Source: an uncultured Gammaproteobacteria bacterium
Lineage (GTDB): Bacteria; Pseudomonadota; Gammaproteobacteria; PS1; Pseudothioglobaceae
Assembly (NCBI GenBank): GCA_902513495.1
Contig: CABXNH010000002.1
Location: 21,746-85,745, forward strand
Direction of reading: 5' to 3'
Length of the DNA stretch: 64,000 nt
Positions 22,241 through 32,373 of the stretch are shown piece by piece. The translations under genes were made by a program, and so were the position numbers. Below the pieces are notes generated by a model. It searched no databases, was not told the DNA's origin, and saw only the letters and a list, made by a program, of their open reading frames with translations. Numbering within the stretch: position 1 is the stretch's first letter; every line of letters starts with the position of its first letter.

Positions 22241-23332
22241 TTAGTGACAAAAATTTGAAACAACTGTATTAAAATTTTCTTTGGAATAAGAACCCGTAAT
22301 TAACGAATCTCCAATACTCTTTAGAAGAACAAATCGTATATTGCCATCAATGGATTTCTTATCTAAAGACATTGCCTTAATTAAGGATTCACTATCCATA
22401 GATTTTTTAATTGTTGTAGGCAGATTTGCTTTTTCAAGGATGTTTTGGATTCGATTTGTATCTTCTTTAGATAAATCTCCTTCAAGCATTGATAGTATTG
22501 AAGCCATATACATGCCAATAGAGACCGCTTCACCATGTAAATATGTTCCATACCCAAAAGTATTTTCAATACCATGTCCAAAGGTGTGGCCTAGATTCAA
22601 TAGCGCCCTCTTTCCATTCTCGAATTCATCTAAAGCTACAATTCGAGCTTTATCCTCACATGATTGAAAGATTACATCTGTTATTAAATCTTTGTCTCTA
22701 TTCATAATCGATTCAATATTCTCTTCAATTATTGAGAAAAAATCAGCATTACCAAGTAGTCCATATTTAATGACTTCTGCCATCCCAGCAGAAAATTCTC
22801 GATCATTCAAGGTGTCTAGGGTATTCACATCAATAATGACTGCTTTTGGCTGAAAAAAAGCACCAATCATATTTTTACCTAAATCATGATTAACACCAGT
22901 CTTTCCTCCAACGCTGGAGTCTACCTGAGACAATAATGTTGTAGGGATTTGAATAAAGTTAACCCCTCTTTGATAAGAGGCTGCTGCAAAACCGGTAATA
23001 TCACCAACCACTCCTCCGCCAAGAGCAATAAGGGTTGAAGTTCTATCAAACTTTGACTTTAAAAGGGCATCAAAAATAGTATTAACGGTTTCCAGTGTTT
23101 TGTATTGCTCTCCATCAGGCAAAATTATAAACTCAACATTGTATCCATCTAATTGCTTAGCAACTTGATCTAAATATATAGGTGCCACTGTAGTATTTGA
23201 CACAATCATGACCTGTTGACCATGAATATGGTCAGTAATAAAAGGTTTTTGTGACAGCAGTCCGCTTCCAATAAATATAGGGTATGACTTCGAGCCAAGC
23301 TCAACATTTAGAATTTTTGGATAATCTGTCAT
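22241..23332 (-). CDS. aroB: 3-dehydroquinate synthase
   Basis: Second enzyme of the shikimate pathway, converting DAHP to 3-dehydroquinate with NAD+ and a metal. Visible motifs: LPDGEQYKTLET, GGGVVGDITGFAAASYQRG, IPTTLLSQVDSSVGGKTGVNH, and the metal-binding LNLGHTFGHGIE. 363 residues is the typical length. Its start overlaps the ileS stop by one base. In many Proteobacteria aroB follows aroK; here it is embedded between ileS and gatC, so shikimate and tRNA-charging genes share a transcript. Confidence 0.97.
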   Translation of the reverse strand: MTDYPKILNVELGSKSYPIFIGSGLLSQKPFITDHIHGQQVMIVSNTTVAPIYLDQVAKQLDGYNVEFIILPDGEQYKTLETVNTIFDALLKSKFDRTSTLIALGGGVVGDITGFAAASYQRGVNFIQIPTTLLSQVDSSVGGKTGVNHDLGKNMIGAFFQPKAVIIDVNTLDTLNDREFSAGMAEVIKYGLLGNADFFSIIEENIESIMNRDKDLITDVIFQSCEDKARIVALDEFENGKRALLNLGHTFGHGIENTFGYGTYLHGEAVSIGMYMASILSMLEGDLSKEDTNRIQNILEKANLPTTIKKSMDSESLIKAMSLDKKSIDGNIRFVLLKSIGDSLITGSYSKENFNTVVSNFCH

Positions 23333-26100
23333 TAAGCAAACACCCTATTTTCACCTTTACCGGAGACATTTTCAATACATCTATCACATAGATCATCATG
23401 CGCCTTATTTTGACCAATTTCTGGGCGATGATGCCAACAACGAACACACTTTTGATGGTTACTTTTGTGAACTTTAATTGCGATTGAGCTATTAATCTCT
23501 TTTGCGTCTGATGGTTTGTCCGATAATTCATTGACCCTTGCTTCAGAGGTTATAAAGACAAATCTTAATTCACTCTTAAGGCCTAACAAGTTTTGATAAT
23601 TCTCATCTTTACAGTAAATATCAACTTCGGCATCAAGTGACGATCCTATGACCTTATTTTGCCTCATCTCTTCAAGCTCTTTTCTTAAATGCGTATTAAT
23701 ATCTCTGGAGGTCTCGATCACTGGATTATCAAAATTACCCTCTAGACCCTCATACCAGGTCTGAAGGAAAACACTTTCATTGCTAGCTCCTGGCAAAAAT
23801 TGCCATATTTCCTCTGAGGTAAATGTAAGGACGGGCGATAACCATCGTACCATTGCATGAGAGATATGAAATAATGCACTTTGAGCAGAGCGTCTCGCCA
23901 ATGATTCAGCCTGAGTCGTATATTGTCTATCCTTAATGACATCCAAATAAAAACCACCTAAATCGTTAGTACAAAAATTAAGGATAGCCTTCATAACAAA
24001 ATGAAAATTATAATTTTCGTACTCGTTAATAACTTGTTGCTGTAAATCATGCGTTTTTGACACAATCCATCGATCTAGAACGAGCATATTATTCATATCA
24101 ACTAAATCATTCTTTGGATTAAAGCCCTGCATATTTGCAAGCATAAAGCGCATAGTATTCCTAATTCTTCTATAGCTGTCTGCACTTCGGTTTAGAATTT
24201 CATCAGAAACGGTCATCTCTCCAGAGTAATCAGTACTTCCAATCCATAGCCTCAAAATATCAGCGCCTAAAGAGTTTACAACCTTTTGCGGGGGAATGAC
24301 ATTGCCAAGAGACTTACTCATCTTGTATCCATTTTGATCCACCGTAAAGCCATGAGTTAAAACCTGTTTGTATGGTGCTCTTTCATTAATAGCGCAAGAT
24401 GTTAAAAGAGATGATTGAAACCATCCTCGGTGCTGGTCTGAACCCTCAAGGTACATATCTGCCACATCACTTAAATAATTGCTTGCTTTTAAAACGGCAT
24501 AATGACTTACGCCAGAATCAAACCAAACATCTAGCGTATCAGTCGTTTTCTCGTAATCTTTGGCTTCAGAGCCTAAAACATCCTCTACTTGAAGTTTGAA
24601 CCAAGCCTCAATTCCATCAAGCTCAATTTTTTTGGCAACCACTTCAAACAAATTTTCAGTGTCAGGATGCAACTCTCCAGTATTTTTATTAATGAATAAA
24701 GTGATTGGAGAGCCCCAATATCTTTGACGCGAAATACACCAGTCTGGCCTATTGCCAACCATTAGTTCAATACGCTTTTGCCCCCAATCTGGAATCCACT
24801 TAACGTTCAGTATTTCATCGTTAACCTTATCTCTTAGGTTCTTTTGCGTCATTGAGACAAACCATTGCGGTGTTGCACGAAAAATAACTGGTGTTTTGTG
24901 TCTCCAGCAATGCGGATACGAGTGGGTGATAGGCTCATGTTTGACCAGCGTACCTTGAGTTTCTAGCAACTCCATAATCGTTGCATTAGCCTTAAAAATA
25001 AATTCTCCTGCTACGCCCTCGGTAGAATCTATAAATACACCTCTTCCATCTACAGGACAGTCTACAGGGAGGTTGTACTGCAAGCCAACTACATAATCAT
25101 CCTGGCCATGTGCTGGTGCGGTGTGAACGGCTCCAGTTCCAGTTTCAGTGGTCACATGATCTCCAAGAATGACTGGGACTTGTTTGTCATAAAAGGGATG
25201 CTGAAGCATGATCCCCTCAAGTTCAGAGCCTTTATATGTTCTGCTTAGTTTTTTGAAGTCTTTGATTCCATATCTTTCGAGAGAAGATTCAATCAAATCT
25301 TCAGACAAAATATAGAAAGTCTTGCCGACATCGACCAAAGCATAATTAAGATCAGGATGAAGTGAAACAGCTTCATTAGCTGGCAATGTCCAAGGCGTTG
25401 TGGTCCAGATAATAAGGGCTACAGGTTTATCATTTCCAAAAAAATCACCAACAACGTTGAACGCAACATCAACTGTATCAGAGCCTTTATCTTTGTACTC
25501 TACTTCAGCTTCAGCGAGTGCAGATGAGCATTCTGTACACCAATGAACAGGTTTAAATCCTTTAGCAAGATGGCCATTTTTAACAATTTTTCCAAGTGCA
25601 CGAACAATATCAGCTTCATATTTAAAGTTTTTAGTTAAGTAAGGATTATCCCAATCACCAAAAATTCCTAAACGCTTAAAATCAACTTTTTGTTTTTCGA
25701 TTTGCTTGTCTGCGTATTCTCTGCAGGCAGCTCGAAACTCGTCAGCAGAAATTTTATGTCCAACTTTTCCTTTCTTTTTTTCAACCATGTGCTCAATTGG
25801 AAGCCCATGACAATCCCACCCAGGGACATAAGGCGCGTCATAGCCCGACAAGGTTTTGCTTTTAACTATGACATCTTTAAGGACTTTGTTAACAGCATGT
25901 CCGATATGAATATCACCATTTGCATACGGGGGTCCATCATGCAAAACAAATAATGGCTTACCTTTAAATTTTTGACGAATTTGTTGATTAATATCTTTGT
26001 CTTGCCATTCTTTAAGGAAAGACCCTTCTCGATTTGCCAAGTTAGCCTTCATTGGAAAATCAGTAGCAGGTAAATTTAAGGTGTTTTTGTAGTCAGACAT
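23332..26100 (-). CDS. ileS: Isoleucyl-tRNA synthetase
   Basis: Class I synthetase charging tRNA-Ile, with CP1 editing of valine. The HIGH motif is [15 protein letters not shown] (near residue 60), KMSKS is [13 protein letters not shown] (near residue 605), and the editing-domain [13 protein letters not shown] is present. The C-terminal zinc ribbon has [10 protein letters not shown] and CDRCIENV. At 922 residues it is complete and of the bacterial type. It is the promoter-proximal gene of the ileS-aroB-gatCAB-selO unit. Its usual proteobacterial neighbours ribF and lspA are not next to it. Confidence 0.98.
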   Translation of the reverse strand: MSDYKNTLNLPATDFPMKANLANREGSFLKEWQDKDINQQIRQKFKGKPLFVLHDGPPYANGDIHIGHAVNKVLKDVIVKSKTLSGYDAPYVPGWDCHGLPIEHMVEKKKGKVGHKISADEFRAACREYADKQIEKQKVDFKRLGIFGDWDNPYLTKNFKYEADIVRALGKIVKNGHLAKGFKPVHWCTECSSALAEAEVEYKDKGSDTVDVAFNVVGDFFGNDKPVALIIWTTTPWTLPANEAVSLHPDLNYALVDVGKTFYILSEDLIESSLERYGIKDFKKLSRTYKGSELEGIMLQHPFYDKQVPVILGDHVTTETGTGAVHTAPAHGQDDYVVGLQYNLPVDCPVDGRGVFIDSTEGVAGEFIFKANATIMELLETQGTLVKHEPITHSYPHCWRHKTPVIFRATPQWFVSMTQKNLRDKVNDEILNVKWIPDWGQKRIELMVGNRPDWCISRQRYWGSPITLFINKNTGELHPDTENLFEVVAKKIELDGIEAWFKLQVEDVLGSEAKDYEKTTDTLDVWFDSGVSHYAVLKASNYLSDVADMYLEGSDQHRGWFQSSLLTSCAINERAPYKQVLTHGFTVDQNGYKMSKSLGNVIPPQKVVNSLGADILRLWIGSTDYSGEMTVSDEILNRSADSYRRIRNTMRFMLANMQGFNPKNDLVDMNNMLVLDRWIVSKTHDLQQQVINEYENYNFHFVMKAILNFCTNDLGGFYLDVIKDRQYTTQAESLARRSAQSALFHISHAMVRWLSPVLTFTSEEIWQFLPGASNESVFLQTWYEGLEGNFDNPVIETSRDINTHLRKELEEMRQNKVIGSSLDAEVDIYCKDENYQNLLGLKSELRFVFITSEARVNELSDKPSDAKEINSSIAIKVHKSNHQKCVRCWHHRPEIGQNKAHDDLCDRCIENVSGKGENRVFA

Positions 26101-26132
26101 TCTGGCGTATATTATTTCTATCTAAAAACGCC

Positions 26133-26160
26133 ATTATACTTGACACATAAGGTATATCAA
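26133..26160 (-). promoter_or_regulatory. Sigma-70 promoter of the ileS operon
   Basis: On the minus strand TTGATA (26160-26155), a 16-bp spacer and a perfect TATAAT (26138-26133) lie about 30 bases upstream of the ileS start, predicting a short leader. This is among the clearest housekeeping promoters in the window and probably drives ileS-aroB-gatCAB-selO. No attenuator or T-box structure is evident between it and the start codon. Confidence 0.75.
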
Positions 26161-26212
26161 GATTGATAATCTCTTGAAAATGTAAATTAAAACTTCTAAA
26201 AAAGGTACTGAT

Positions 26213-26947
26213 TTAACTTTGTAAATTAACTGACTTTAGGAGTGCTTGTACCTGTTTCGGTTTGAGATATTCTGATTGATTTGCACGCAATTTTTCAGGC
26301 AAACGAATATCGCTAAATCTTGTTCTAATAAGTCGAGAAACTTTAAAATCTAATGCCTCCCATAGCCTTCTTACCTCTCTTTTTCTGCCCTCTCTAACGA
26401 CTACATGGTACCATCGGTTAGCACCCTCCCCACCTCCAAGAGTGACTCTATGAAATTTTGCAAAGCCATCATCTAACTCTATGCCGGATTTGAGCTGTTT
26501 GATGTGATCGTCTTCTACCTTGCCCAAAACGCGAACTGCATACTCCCTATCTATTTCTGAACTGGGATGCATTAATTTATTAGCTAAGTCTCCATTATTG
26601 GTGAACAGAAGTAGCCCTGAAGTATTCAGATCCAAACGACCTACCATAACCCATCGCGTATTCTCAGGTAGGAAGTCAAAAACACTCTTTCGACCCTCTT
26701 CATCCTTGTTTGAGCATATAACGCCGGCTTGTTTATTTAGTATCAGTACTTTTGTTTCTTCCTCTGCATAGCGCTGAAGATCTATTAATCTTCCATCAAT
26801 AGTTACTCTATCTGTTATAAGAGCTTTATCGCCGAGCTTTGCTTCTTGATTATTTGTTGAAATTCTACCTTGCTCAATTAATCTTTCTGCCCAGCGCCTT
26901 GAGCCGTACCCAGCATTTGCAATGAGTTTTTGTAATCTTTCAGACAT
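26213..26947 (-). CDS. rluB: 23S rRNA pseudouridine2605 synthase RluB
   Basis: RsuA/RluB-family pseudouridine synthase modifying 23S rRNA. An N-terminal S4 RNA-binding domain (RLQKLIANAGYGSRRWAERLI) precedes the catalytic domain, whose motif MVGRLDLNTSGLLLFTNNGD carries the active-site Asp. REGRKREVRRLWEAL is also typical of the subgroup. At 244 residues it lacks the long basic C-terminal tail of E. coli RluB. It lies 16 bp downstream of trpS. RsuA or RluE/F are alternatives within the family, but the S4 plus motif wording favours RluB. Confidence 0.9.
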   Translation of the reverse strand: MSERLQKLIANAGYGSRRWAERLIEQGRISTNNQEAKLGDKALITDRVTIDGRLIDLQRYAEEETKVLILNKQAGVICSNKDEEGRKSVFDFLPENTRWVMVGRLDLNTSGLLLFTNNGDLANKLMHPSSEIDREYAVRVLGKVEDDHIKQLKSGIELDDGFAKFHRVTLGGGEGANRWYHVVVREGRKREVRRLWEALDFKVSRLIRTRFSDIRLPEKLRANQSEYLKPKQVQALLKSVNLQS

Positions 26948-26963
26948 AAATTTATAGCTTTAT

Positions 26964-28163
26964 TTAGTAGGTTATACCCATGGCGTCTCGAACTTCGTCC
27001 ATAGTAGTTTTTGCCACTATTCGTGCTCGTTCAGAGCCGTCAAAGATTATTTCCTGAATTAGATTAGGGTTTGACTCATACTTCATTATTTCTTCTTGAA
27101 TAGGCTCTAATTCAGAATTGATAGAGTCTACAATCGTCTTTTTACACTCTATACACCCTATTTTGGCTTTAGTACAGCCTTCCTTTACCCAACTCAAAGT
27201 TTCATCGGTGGAATATATTTGATGCATTTGCCAAACAGGGCATTTATTTGGATCTCCAACATCTGTTAGTTTAATACGTGCTGGATCTGTTGGCATTCTA
27301 TTCACCTTTTGCTTAACTGATTCAGGCTCTTCCCTTAATGAGATCGTATTATTGTAAGACTTAGACATTTTTTGTCCATCCAAACCAGGCATTTTTGATG
27401 CTTTCGTGAGCAGCGCTTCGGGCTCAGTGAGTATGATTTTTCCCAAACCTTCTATAAATCCAAGTAGTCTTTCTCTATCGCCTAGAGTGATGTTTTGTTG
27501 TTCTCCAAGCAGAGCTTTTGCCTTTACCAGTGATTCATCATCACCCGTCTCTTGATAAGCTTTTCGAAGCTCTCTATAAAGTTTGGACTGCTTCTTTCCC
27601 ATCTTACCAATCGCTAATTCAGCTTTCTCTTCAAAATCAGATTCTCTGCCATAAACATAATTAAAGCGCCTTGCAACCTCTCTAGTAAACTCAACATGCG
27701 CAACTTGATCTTCACCGACAGGAACAAGGCCAGCCTTATAAATTAATATGTCGGCACTTTGAAGAAGTGGGTAACCTAAAAAACCATAGGTTGATAAGTC
27801 CTTAGATTTCAACTTTTCTTGCTGATCCTTGAATGACGGGACTCTCTCTAGCCAGCTAAGAGGGGTTGTCATGGATAAAAGCAAATGAAGCTCTGCGTGC
27901 TCAGGCACTTTTGATTGAACGAATAGGGTTGCAGTGTTTGGATTAAGGCCAGTCGCCAGCCAGTCAATAACCATATCTGAGACGTTTTTTTCTAGATCAA
28001 TCCTGTCAGAATAGTGAGTTGTGAATGCATGCCAATCAGCTACAAAATAATAAGAATCATACTCATTTTGAAGTCTTGCCCAGTTTTTAAGAACACCATG
28101 GTAATGCCCAAGATGAAGTTGGCCTGTTGGACGCATTCCAGATAGTACGCGATGATCTTTCAT
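26964..28163 (-). CDS. trpS: Tryptophanyl-tRNA synthetase (long form)
   Basis: Class I synthetase charging tRNA-Trp. The HIGH-type motif is TGQLHLGHYHGVL and the KMSKS motif is DGQKMSKSYNNTI. At 399 residues it is longer than the roughly 334-residue E. coli enzyme. The extra sequence lies between the two motifs, around residues 175-240 (KKQSKLYRELRKAYQETGDD), as in the longer form found in other Proteobacteria. It is followed 16 bp later by rluB and preceded 33 bp upstream by coaX, in one direction. Confidence 0.96.
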   Translation of the reverse strand: MKDHRVLSGMRPTGQLHLGHYHGVLKNWARLQNEYDSYYFVADWHAFTTHYSDRIDLEKNVSDMVIDWLATGLNPNTATLFVQSKVPEHAELHLLLSMTTPLSWLERVPSFKDQQEKLKSKDLSTYGFLGYPLLQSADILIYKAGLVPVGEDQVAHVEFTREVARRFNYVYGRESDFEEKAELAIGKMGKKQSKLYRELRKAYQETGDDESLVKAKALLGEQQNITLGDRERLLGFIEGLGKIILTEPEALLTKASKMPGLDGQKMSKSYNNTISLREEPESVKQKVNRMPTDPARIKLTDVGDPNKCPVWQMHQIYSTDETLSWVKEGCTKAKIGCIECKKTIVDSINSELEPIQEEIMKYESNPNLIQEIIFDGSERARIVAKTTMDEVRDAMGITY

Positions 28164-28196
28164 TTTATTTAATTAAGGATTAAATGTTTAATTGCA

Positions 28197-28889
28197 TTAT
28201 CCCATAGATTGGCTATAGCTTTCTAAGCCATCTAAAACCAAATTATCAAAGAATTCAATAGAGTCAGGCAGCTCTTGTTTAATTTCTTTTATCATACCTC
28301 CACAAATAGCAATAATCCCATCAGAGAAGTTGGATTGAAAACTTTCAATTTGATAATTGATAGCACTAATCATCATTGCATAGGTTCCATGCTCCCATGC
28401 ATCATCAGTATTATTAGCTAAATCTTTTGAACCAGAGGTTAAATTACTCGTTTTAAACTTTTCAAAACTCCATCTTAGAGAACTCAGACCTGGCATTATT
28501 AGGCCGCCTTGATGCATTCCATTCTTATCAATCACATCACAGGTAATCGCGCTTCCAATATCAATTACCAAAAGTGGCTTATTGGGGAAATGGTTTATTG
28601 CGCCTAACATAGCAGCAAATCGATCTGCGCCTAACTTGGAAGGATCTTCATATGAAAGCGTAAGATTTCCAAATTTCTTTTGAGGTTTTATAATGTTTAT
28701 TGTCTCAAAATGAGTCGATATTTCCTGAACAATATCTGAATGAGCCACAGCACTAAGCCAAGCAATATTTGTTTGGTTAAGTGCTTTTATTGAAAAATTT
28801 TCTATACCCTCTGAAAAAACTTTTGAATCACCCGTTCGCCATTTAACAGCAGAGTTTCCAATGTCTATAAAAAGGTTAGATTGGGACAT
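28197..28889 (-). CDS. coaX: Type III pantothenate kinase
   Basis: CoaX phosphorylates pantothenate, the first step of CoA synthesis; it is unrelated to and not inhibited like CoaA. The start is placed at the ATG at 28887-28889, giving MSQSNLFIDIGNSAVKW; the track's upstream start only adds sequence that overlaps nhaD. Motifs: DIGNSAVKW (phosphate loop), KLGADRFAAMLGA, VIDIGSAITCDVID and GGLIMPGLSSL. The resulting 230 residues is usual. It overlaps the nhaD end by 14 bp. With coaD also present, this supplies two CoA-pathway steps in the window. No bpl/birA, a frequent partner, is adjacent. Confidence 0.93.
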   Translation of the reverse strand: MSQSNLFIDIGNSAVKWRTGDSKVFSEGIENFSIKALNQTNIAWLSAVAHSDIVQEISTHFETINIIKPQKKFGNLTLSYEDPSKLGADRFAAMLGAINHFPNKPLLVIDIGSAITCDVIDKNGMHQGGLIMPGLSSLRWSFEKFKTSNLTSGSKDLANNTDDAWEHGTYAMMISAINYQIESFQSNFSDGIIAICGGMIKEIKQELPDSIEFFDNLVLDGLESYSQSMG

Positions 28890-30255
28890 CAAAAAGTGCT
28901 GAATTAATCCAAAGATGGACCAAAATACTTGCAGCATATCCTAAGGCAATCGCCCAAATCCATTTTAGATGTGACACAAAAGTATAGTAGCCTTTTGATT
29001 GTCCCATTAACGCAACACCAGCCGCAGAGCCAATTGATAGTAGACTTCCACCAACTCCTGCTGTCAATGTAACCAATAACCATTGTCCTAGTGACATATC
29101 TGGAGTCATTGTTAACACTGCAAACATGACTGGTATGTTATCCACAATCGCAGATAAAATTCCAACTAATACGTTAGCATAAGTAGCACCTAGCTGAACA
29201 TACATGGCTTCCGATACAAGCGCTAGATAACCCATAAAGCCTAAGCCGCCAACACTCACTATGACGCCAAAGAAGAATAGCAACGTGTCCCACTCTGCTC
29301 TAGAGACATTTTTAAAGATATCAAATTTTTCTGAGATTGGATCATTAGGGTTGTAACCACGTTTTACAAAATAACTAATAACCATTAAGTAACCCAGACC
29401 GGTCATCATGCCCATTGCAGGAGGAAGATGTAAGAAATTATGGAAGCTTACTGCAGTCGCAATCGTTAATAGAAACATAAATGTAATTAAAACGCCGCCC
29501 ATTTTAATGTCAACTTGCTCATCAATTATCTTAGGCTTTTCATTTTTAATCGCAAAATGCATAATTCCAGCAGGTATAAGGAAATTAACCAAAGATGGAA
29601 GGAATAAGCTAAAGAACTGCTGAAAATCAACGAGGCCTTTCTGCCAGACCATTAGAGTTGTAATGTCCCCAAATGGGCTGAATGCACCGCCAGCATTTGC
29701 AGCAACAACAATATTAACAAAAGCAATTGAAATAAAACGCGCATTTCCAGCCCCAACTGCCAATACCACAGCGCCCATTACTAAGGCAGTAGTAAGATTA
29801 TCTGCAATTGGTGACATAAAGAATGCTATAAAACCTGTAAGCCAGAAGAGCTGCCTGTAACTAAATCCTTTTGATATAAGCCATACCTTTAATTTTTCAA
29901 AAACAAGACGTTCACGCATCGCCTCAATATAAGTCATTGCCACTAAAAGGAACAAGAATAACTCTGCGTACTCTAAAAAATTATGCCTGACAGCAGCTTC
30001 AGCTGCATGTGGTATACCTTCGGATGCATAAACCCAGCCAATAATTCCCCATATAATTCCAGCAACTAAAATCACTGGCTTAGATTTTCGGAAATGGGTG
30101 AATTCTTCGAGCATAACAAATGCATATGCTATGACAAACAAAATAACGGCTAAGTAACCCGCCCAATGACTTGTTAAATCAAGAGTGGTGACATCAGAAA
30201 CAGCAAAACTAAGGCTTGGAATTAATCCGATTAATATAAGTAAAATTTTATTCAT
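28876..30255 (-). CDS. nhaD: Na+/H+ antiporter NhaD family
   Basis: Polytopic inner-membrane sodium/proton antiporter (459 residues, roughly 12-13 hydrophobic segments). Typical pieces are SPIADNLTTALVMGAVVLA, NIVVAANAGGAFSPFGDITTLMVWQ and GILSAIVDNIPVMFAVL, which contain the acidic and polar residues of the ion path. The N-terminal hydrophobic stretch (to about residue 20) looks like a first helix or signal. NhaD is common in marine and halophilic bacteria, where it exports sodium. The start overlaps the ygfZ stop by 8 bp. Confidence 0.94.
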   Translation of the reverse strand: MNKILLILIGLIPSLSFAVSDVTTLDLTSHWAGYLAVILFVIAYAFVMLEEFTHFRKSKPVILVAGIIWGIIGWVYASEGIPHAAEAAVRHNFLEYAELFLFLLVAMTYIEAMRERLVFEKLKVWLISKGFSYRQLFWLTGFIAFFMSPIADNLTTALVMGAVVLAVGAGNARFISIAFVNIVVAANAGGAFSPFGDITTLMVWQKGLVDFQQFFSLFLPSLVNFLIPAGIMHFAIKNEKPKIIDEQVDIKMGGVLITFMFLLTIATAVSFHNFLHLPPAMGMMTGLGYLMVISYFVKRGYNPNDPISEKFDIFKNVSRAEWDTLLFFFGVIVSVGGLGFMGYLALVSEAMYVQLGATYANVLVGILSAIVDNIPVMFAVLTMTPDMSLGQWLLVTLTAGVGGSLLSIGSAAGVALMGQSKGYYTFVSHLKWIWAIALGYAASILVHLWINSALFDVPI

Positions 30256-31075
30256 TGTTTATTTTTTCTAGTTTAGGTCCATTTTTATTATTAAGCGTTA
30301 TCTCTTCATCTATTAGGTCTACATCGAGTGTAGCTAAGCAATAAAATAACGAATTATATTTTACCTTAGATACAACAATTCCACTACCTTTATACCGATC
30401 ACCTCTTGCCAAAGCATTCTTTGAGGTTGCACAAAATAGTGAGTCACCAACAGACATCTCTTGATCAGCTCTAAAAGAAAATAATCGACGTTTTGCTGAA
30501 CCTAAATAATGAAGTCGAGCAACGACTTCTTGCCCTGGATAGCAGCCTTTTGAAAAACTCACACCCAATTCATCGATATCTAAATTAAGCATTTGAGGAA
30601 CCAGTTTTTCACTAGTATTTAAATATATTTCTGGAATTTGAGAATCAATACAAGCCTTTTTCCATTCATCATCATTATGATTAATTTCTTTATTCATCTC
30701 ACCAGAAGAAACAATTAAGAGTGACATACCTTCATTCATTGAATATGCATTAGAATGACTTTCATTAATTAAACCAATCTGATTATATTGTTCTGAGATA
30801 TCTTCTATTACTACATCTGACATAATGACAAACATTTGAAGTCTTGAAGTAACTTTTTCACTAAGTTCAGCTGGAAAAGATAGAATAAAATAATCATTTA
30901 AACGCATGACCCAGAAGAGGACTAATATTTTTCCTTGGTGTTGGCAATAAACATTAAATTGTATTTTTGAATTATCTAGCTTATTAATATTATTGCTCAG
31001 CTGATTTTGAAGAAATAACTCTGAATCAGATCCTGATATCTTTATTAATGTTCTGTCATTTAGAAGAAGTTTCAT
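30248..31075 (-). CDS. ygfZ: tRNA-modifying/Fe-S assembly folate-binding protein YgfZ
   Basis: Folate-dependent protein of the YgfZ/IbaG57-GcvT-like family, involved in iron-sulfur cluster enzyme maturation and the activity of MiaB. The diagnostic motif KGCYPGQEVVARLHYLG, with its redox-active cysteine, is at about residues 179-195. At 275 residues it is shorter than E. coli YgfZ (326) but ends in the usual beta domain. Upstream is the porin terminator, so its transcription must start in the about 65-bp space between 31076 and the terminator; no strong promoter was seen. Confidence 0.9.
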   Translation of the reverse strand: MKLLLNDRTLIKISGSDSELFLQNQLSNNINKLDNSKIQFNVYCQHQGKILVLFWVMRLNDYFILSFPAELSEKVTSRLQMFVIMSDVVIEDISEQYNQIGLINESHSNAYSMNEGMSLLIVSSGEMNKEINHNDDEWKKACIDSQIPEIYLNTSEKLVPQMLNLDIDELGVSFSKGCYPGQEVVARLHYLGSAKRRLFSFRADQEMSVGDSLFCATSKNALARGDRYKGSGIVVSKVKYNSLFYCLATLDVDLIDEEITLNNKNGPKLEKINNE

Positions 31076-31140
31076 TAGATTTTTATTAATTGCGTGGCAA
31101 TATTTTAAACATTTTTAATCAGAATTATTTTCCATTGGAC

Positions 31141-31168
31141 AAAAAAAACCCAGGGCTCGCCCTGGGTT
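31141..31168 (-). terminator. Rho-independent terminator of the porin-like gene
   Basis: AAACCCAGGG, loop CTCG, CCCTGGGTTT forms a perfect 10-bp GC-rich stem. On the minus strand it is followed by an unbroken run of T (seven A at 31141-31147 on the plus strand). It sits about 45 bp downstream of the porin-like stop and separates that gene from ygfZ. It is partly bidirectional. Confidence 0.92.
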
Positions 31169-31211
31169 TCAATACTAACTTAGATAAGTTAACTGTTCAA
31201 ACTAAACGAAT

Positions 31212-32063
31212 TTAGAATGCAACAGAAGCCTTAAGAGTTAGTGAACTATCAAACGTGTTATACGTTGCAGATAATGCAGCACCTGAAGTCAGGTCACGCG
31301 CAACAGCGATTGTAGTGTAAGCATCTTTCTGTGCAGTTGAGTACTTAGTAGCAGTAGTAGAAGCTGCCGCAGCACGCTCTGCAGTGTGAGTTACAACTAC
31401 AGTGTTACCAGTAACACCAAATGTAGCAGATACAGACTTATCACTTCCAACAGTTACTGCAGTTCCAGCAACAGTTGTACCAATAGTCCACTCAGTAGCA
31501 CCAGCATCATTAGTCAAGCTAACGTCCATACCAGCAATGCTTGCAGAACCTACAGTCTTGTCAGCACCATCTTGGATAGTGTGTGCTAATGTAACACCTG
31601 ACCATGTACCTGAAACAGTTACATCACCAGAGTCATCTAGGCCGATAGTAGCGTCACCAACTGGAGCATCTAAGCTTACAGTTACACTTCTGTTGTCACC
31701 ACTGTCTGCTATAAGACCACCAGCAGTTACTGTAGTAGCTGCATCATTTTCATCATACATATCAGCAGAAATAGTTACTGGACCAATAGTAGTAGCCAAT
31801 ACTGCAGAAGTAACACTTACATCGTTATTGTTCACAGTAGTTGAAGCTGAACCATCAGTACCGCCATCAATGTCCATAGACGTTGTATAAGTAGTTGCGC
31901 CTGCCGTACCAGTAATGGTTAGGTCAGCATCGTACGAAGTAGCAGATGCAGCAGAACCGTTATCATCATATGATACAGAAGCCGCTCCACTTAGTGCGAT
32001 AGCACCCATAGCAGAAGTAGAAGCTACAGCTGTTGTCGCGAATAGTGCGATTAGTTTTTTCAT
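31212..32063 (-). CDS. Small outer-membrane beta-barrel (porin-like) protein
   Basis: The start is set at the ATG at 32061-32063 (MKKLIALFATTAVASTSAMG), preceded by GGAG at correct spacing; the track start four residues earlier lies within that Shine-Dalgarno region. The 283-residue product has a clear signal peptide with probable cleavage near SAMG/AIA. It then consists almost wholly of alternating Thr/Ser/Ala/Val/Gly/Asp stretches that read as amphipathic beta strands, and ends LTLKASVAF with the terminal Phe of outer-membrane barrels. No Cys is present. I read it as a porin related to those abundant in marine Gammaproteobacteria; the exact family cannot be assigned by eye. The near-consensus promoter, strong terminator and uniform codon choice suggest very high expression. 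Confidence 0.75.
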   Translation of the reverse strand: MKKLIALFATTAVASTSAMGAIALSGAASVSYDDNGSAASATSYDADLTITGTAGATTYTTSMDIDGGTDGSASTTVNNNDVSVTSAVLATTIGPVTISADMYDENDAATTVTAGGLIADSGDNRSVTVSLDAPVGDATIGLDDSGDVTVSGTWSGVTLAHTIQDGADKTVGSASIAGMDVSLTNDAGATEWTIGTTVAGTAVTVGSDKSVSATFGVTGNTVVVTHTAERAAAASTTATKYSTAQKDAYTTIAVARDLTSGAALSATYNTFDSSLTLKASVAF

Positions 32064-32140
32064 TTTATTCTCCATTTAGAATATTTAATTGTTGGTTATC
32101 CCAACACCCTTTTGCTATTCTTACAAATAACAATGCGTAC

Positions 32141-32169
32141 ATAATAATGATATTACACAGCTTTGTCAA
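32141..32169 (-). promoter_or_regulatory. Strong sigma-70 promoter of the porin-like gene
   Basis: On the minus strand a perfect TTGACA (32169-32164), a 17-bp spacer and TATTAT (32146-32141). It predicts a leader of about 70 nt. That leader contains a small hairpin, GTTGG-GATAA-CCAAC (32105-32091), ahead of the GGAG ribosome-binding site. Spacing and match make it the best promoter in the window. Confidence 0.85.
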
Positions 32170-32373
32170 TGAAAATTTGAAAAATAAATACAAATAGTTG
32201 TATTTTTTCAACAATTTATCCAATTTAAACTATAAATCCTTTATATATAAGGTTTATTAATAGTATTTTTTTTCAATAAATAAGGTTTTTTTGCTTATAT
32301 AAGACGAATAAACAGGCAAACATTGATAGCTTAATTAAGAATAGTTGATTAATTGCAACTTTACTAAATACTT
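32170..32373 (-). other. AT-rich intergenic stretch upstream of the porin promoter
   Basis: The whole gap between the porin-like start and the next gene is about 360 bp. Apart from the promoter, leader and the terminator at its far end, this 200-bp part is very AT-rich, with runs such as TATATATAAGG and several A/T tracts. It could act as an UP element or bind regulators. I find no ORF, tRNA or convincing structured RNA in it. Confidence 0.4.

Noticed and set aside
31386-31890. Plus-strand ORFs of 67 and 162 residues opposite the porin-like gene
   Set aside because: They arise because the Thr/Ala/Val-rich porin codons rarely give stops on the other strand. The minus-strand gene has signal peptide, promoter and terminator, and the plus ORFs have no ribosome site or motif.
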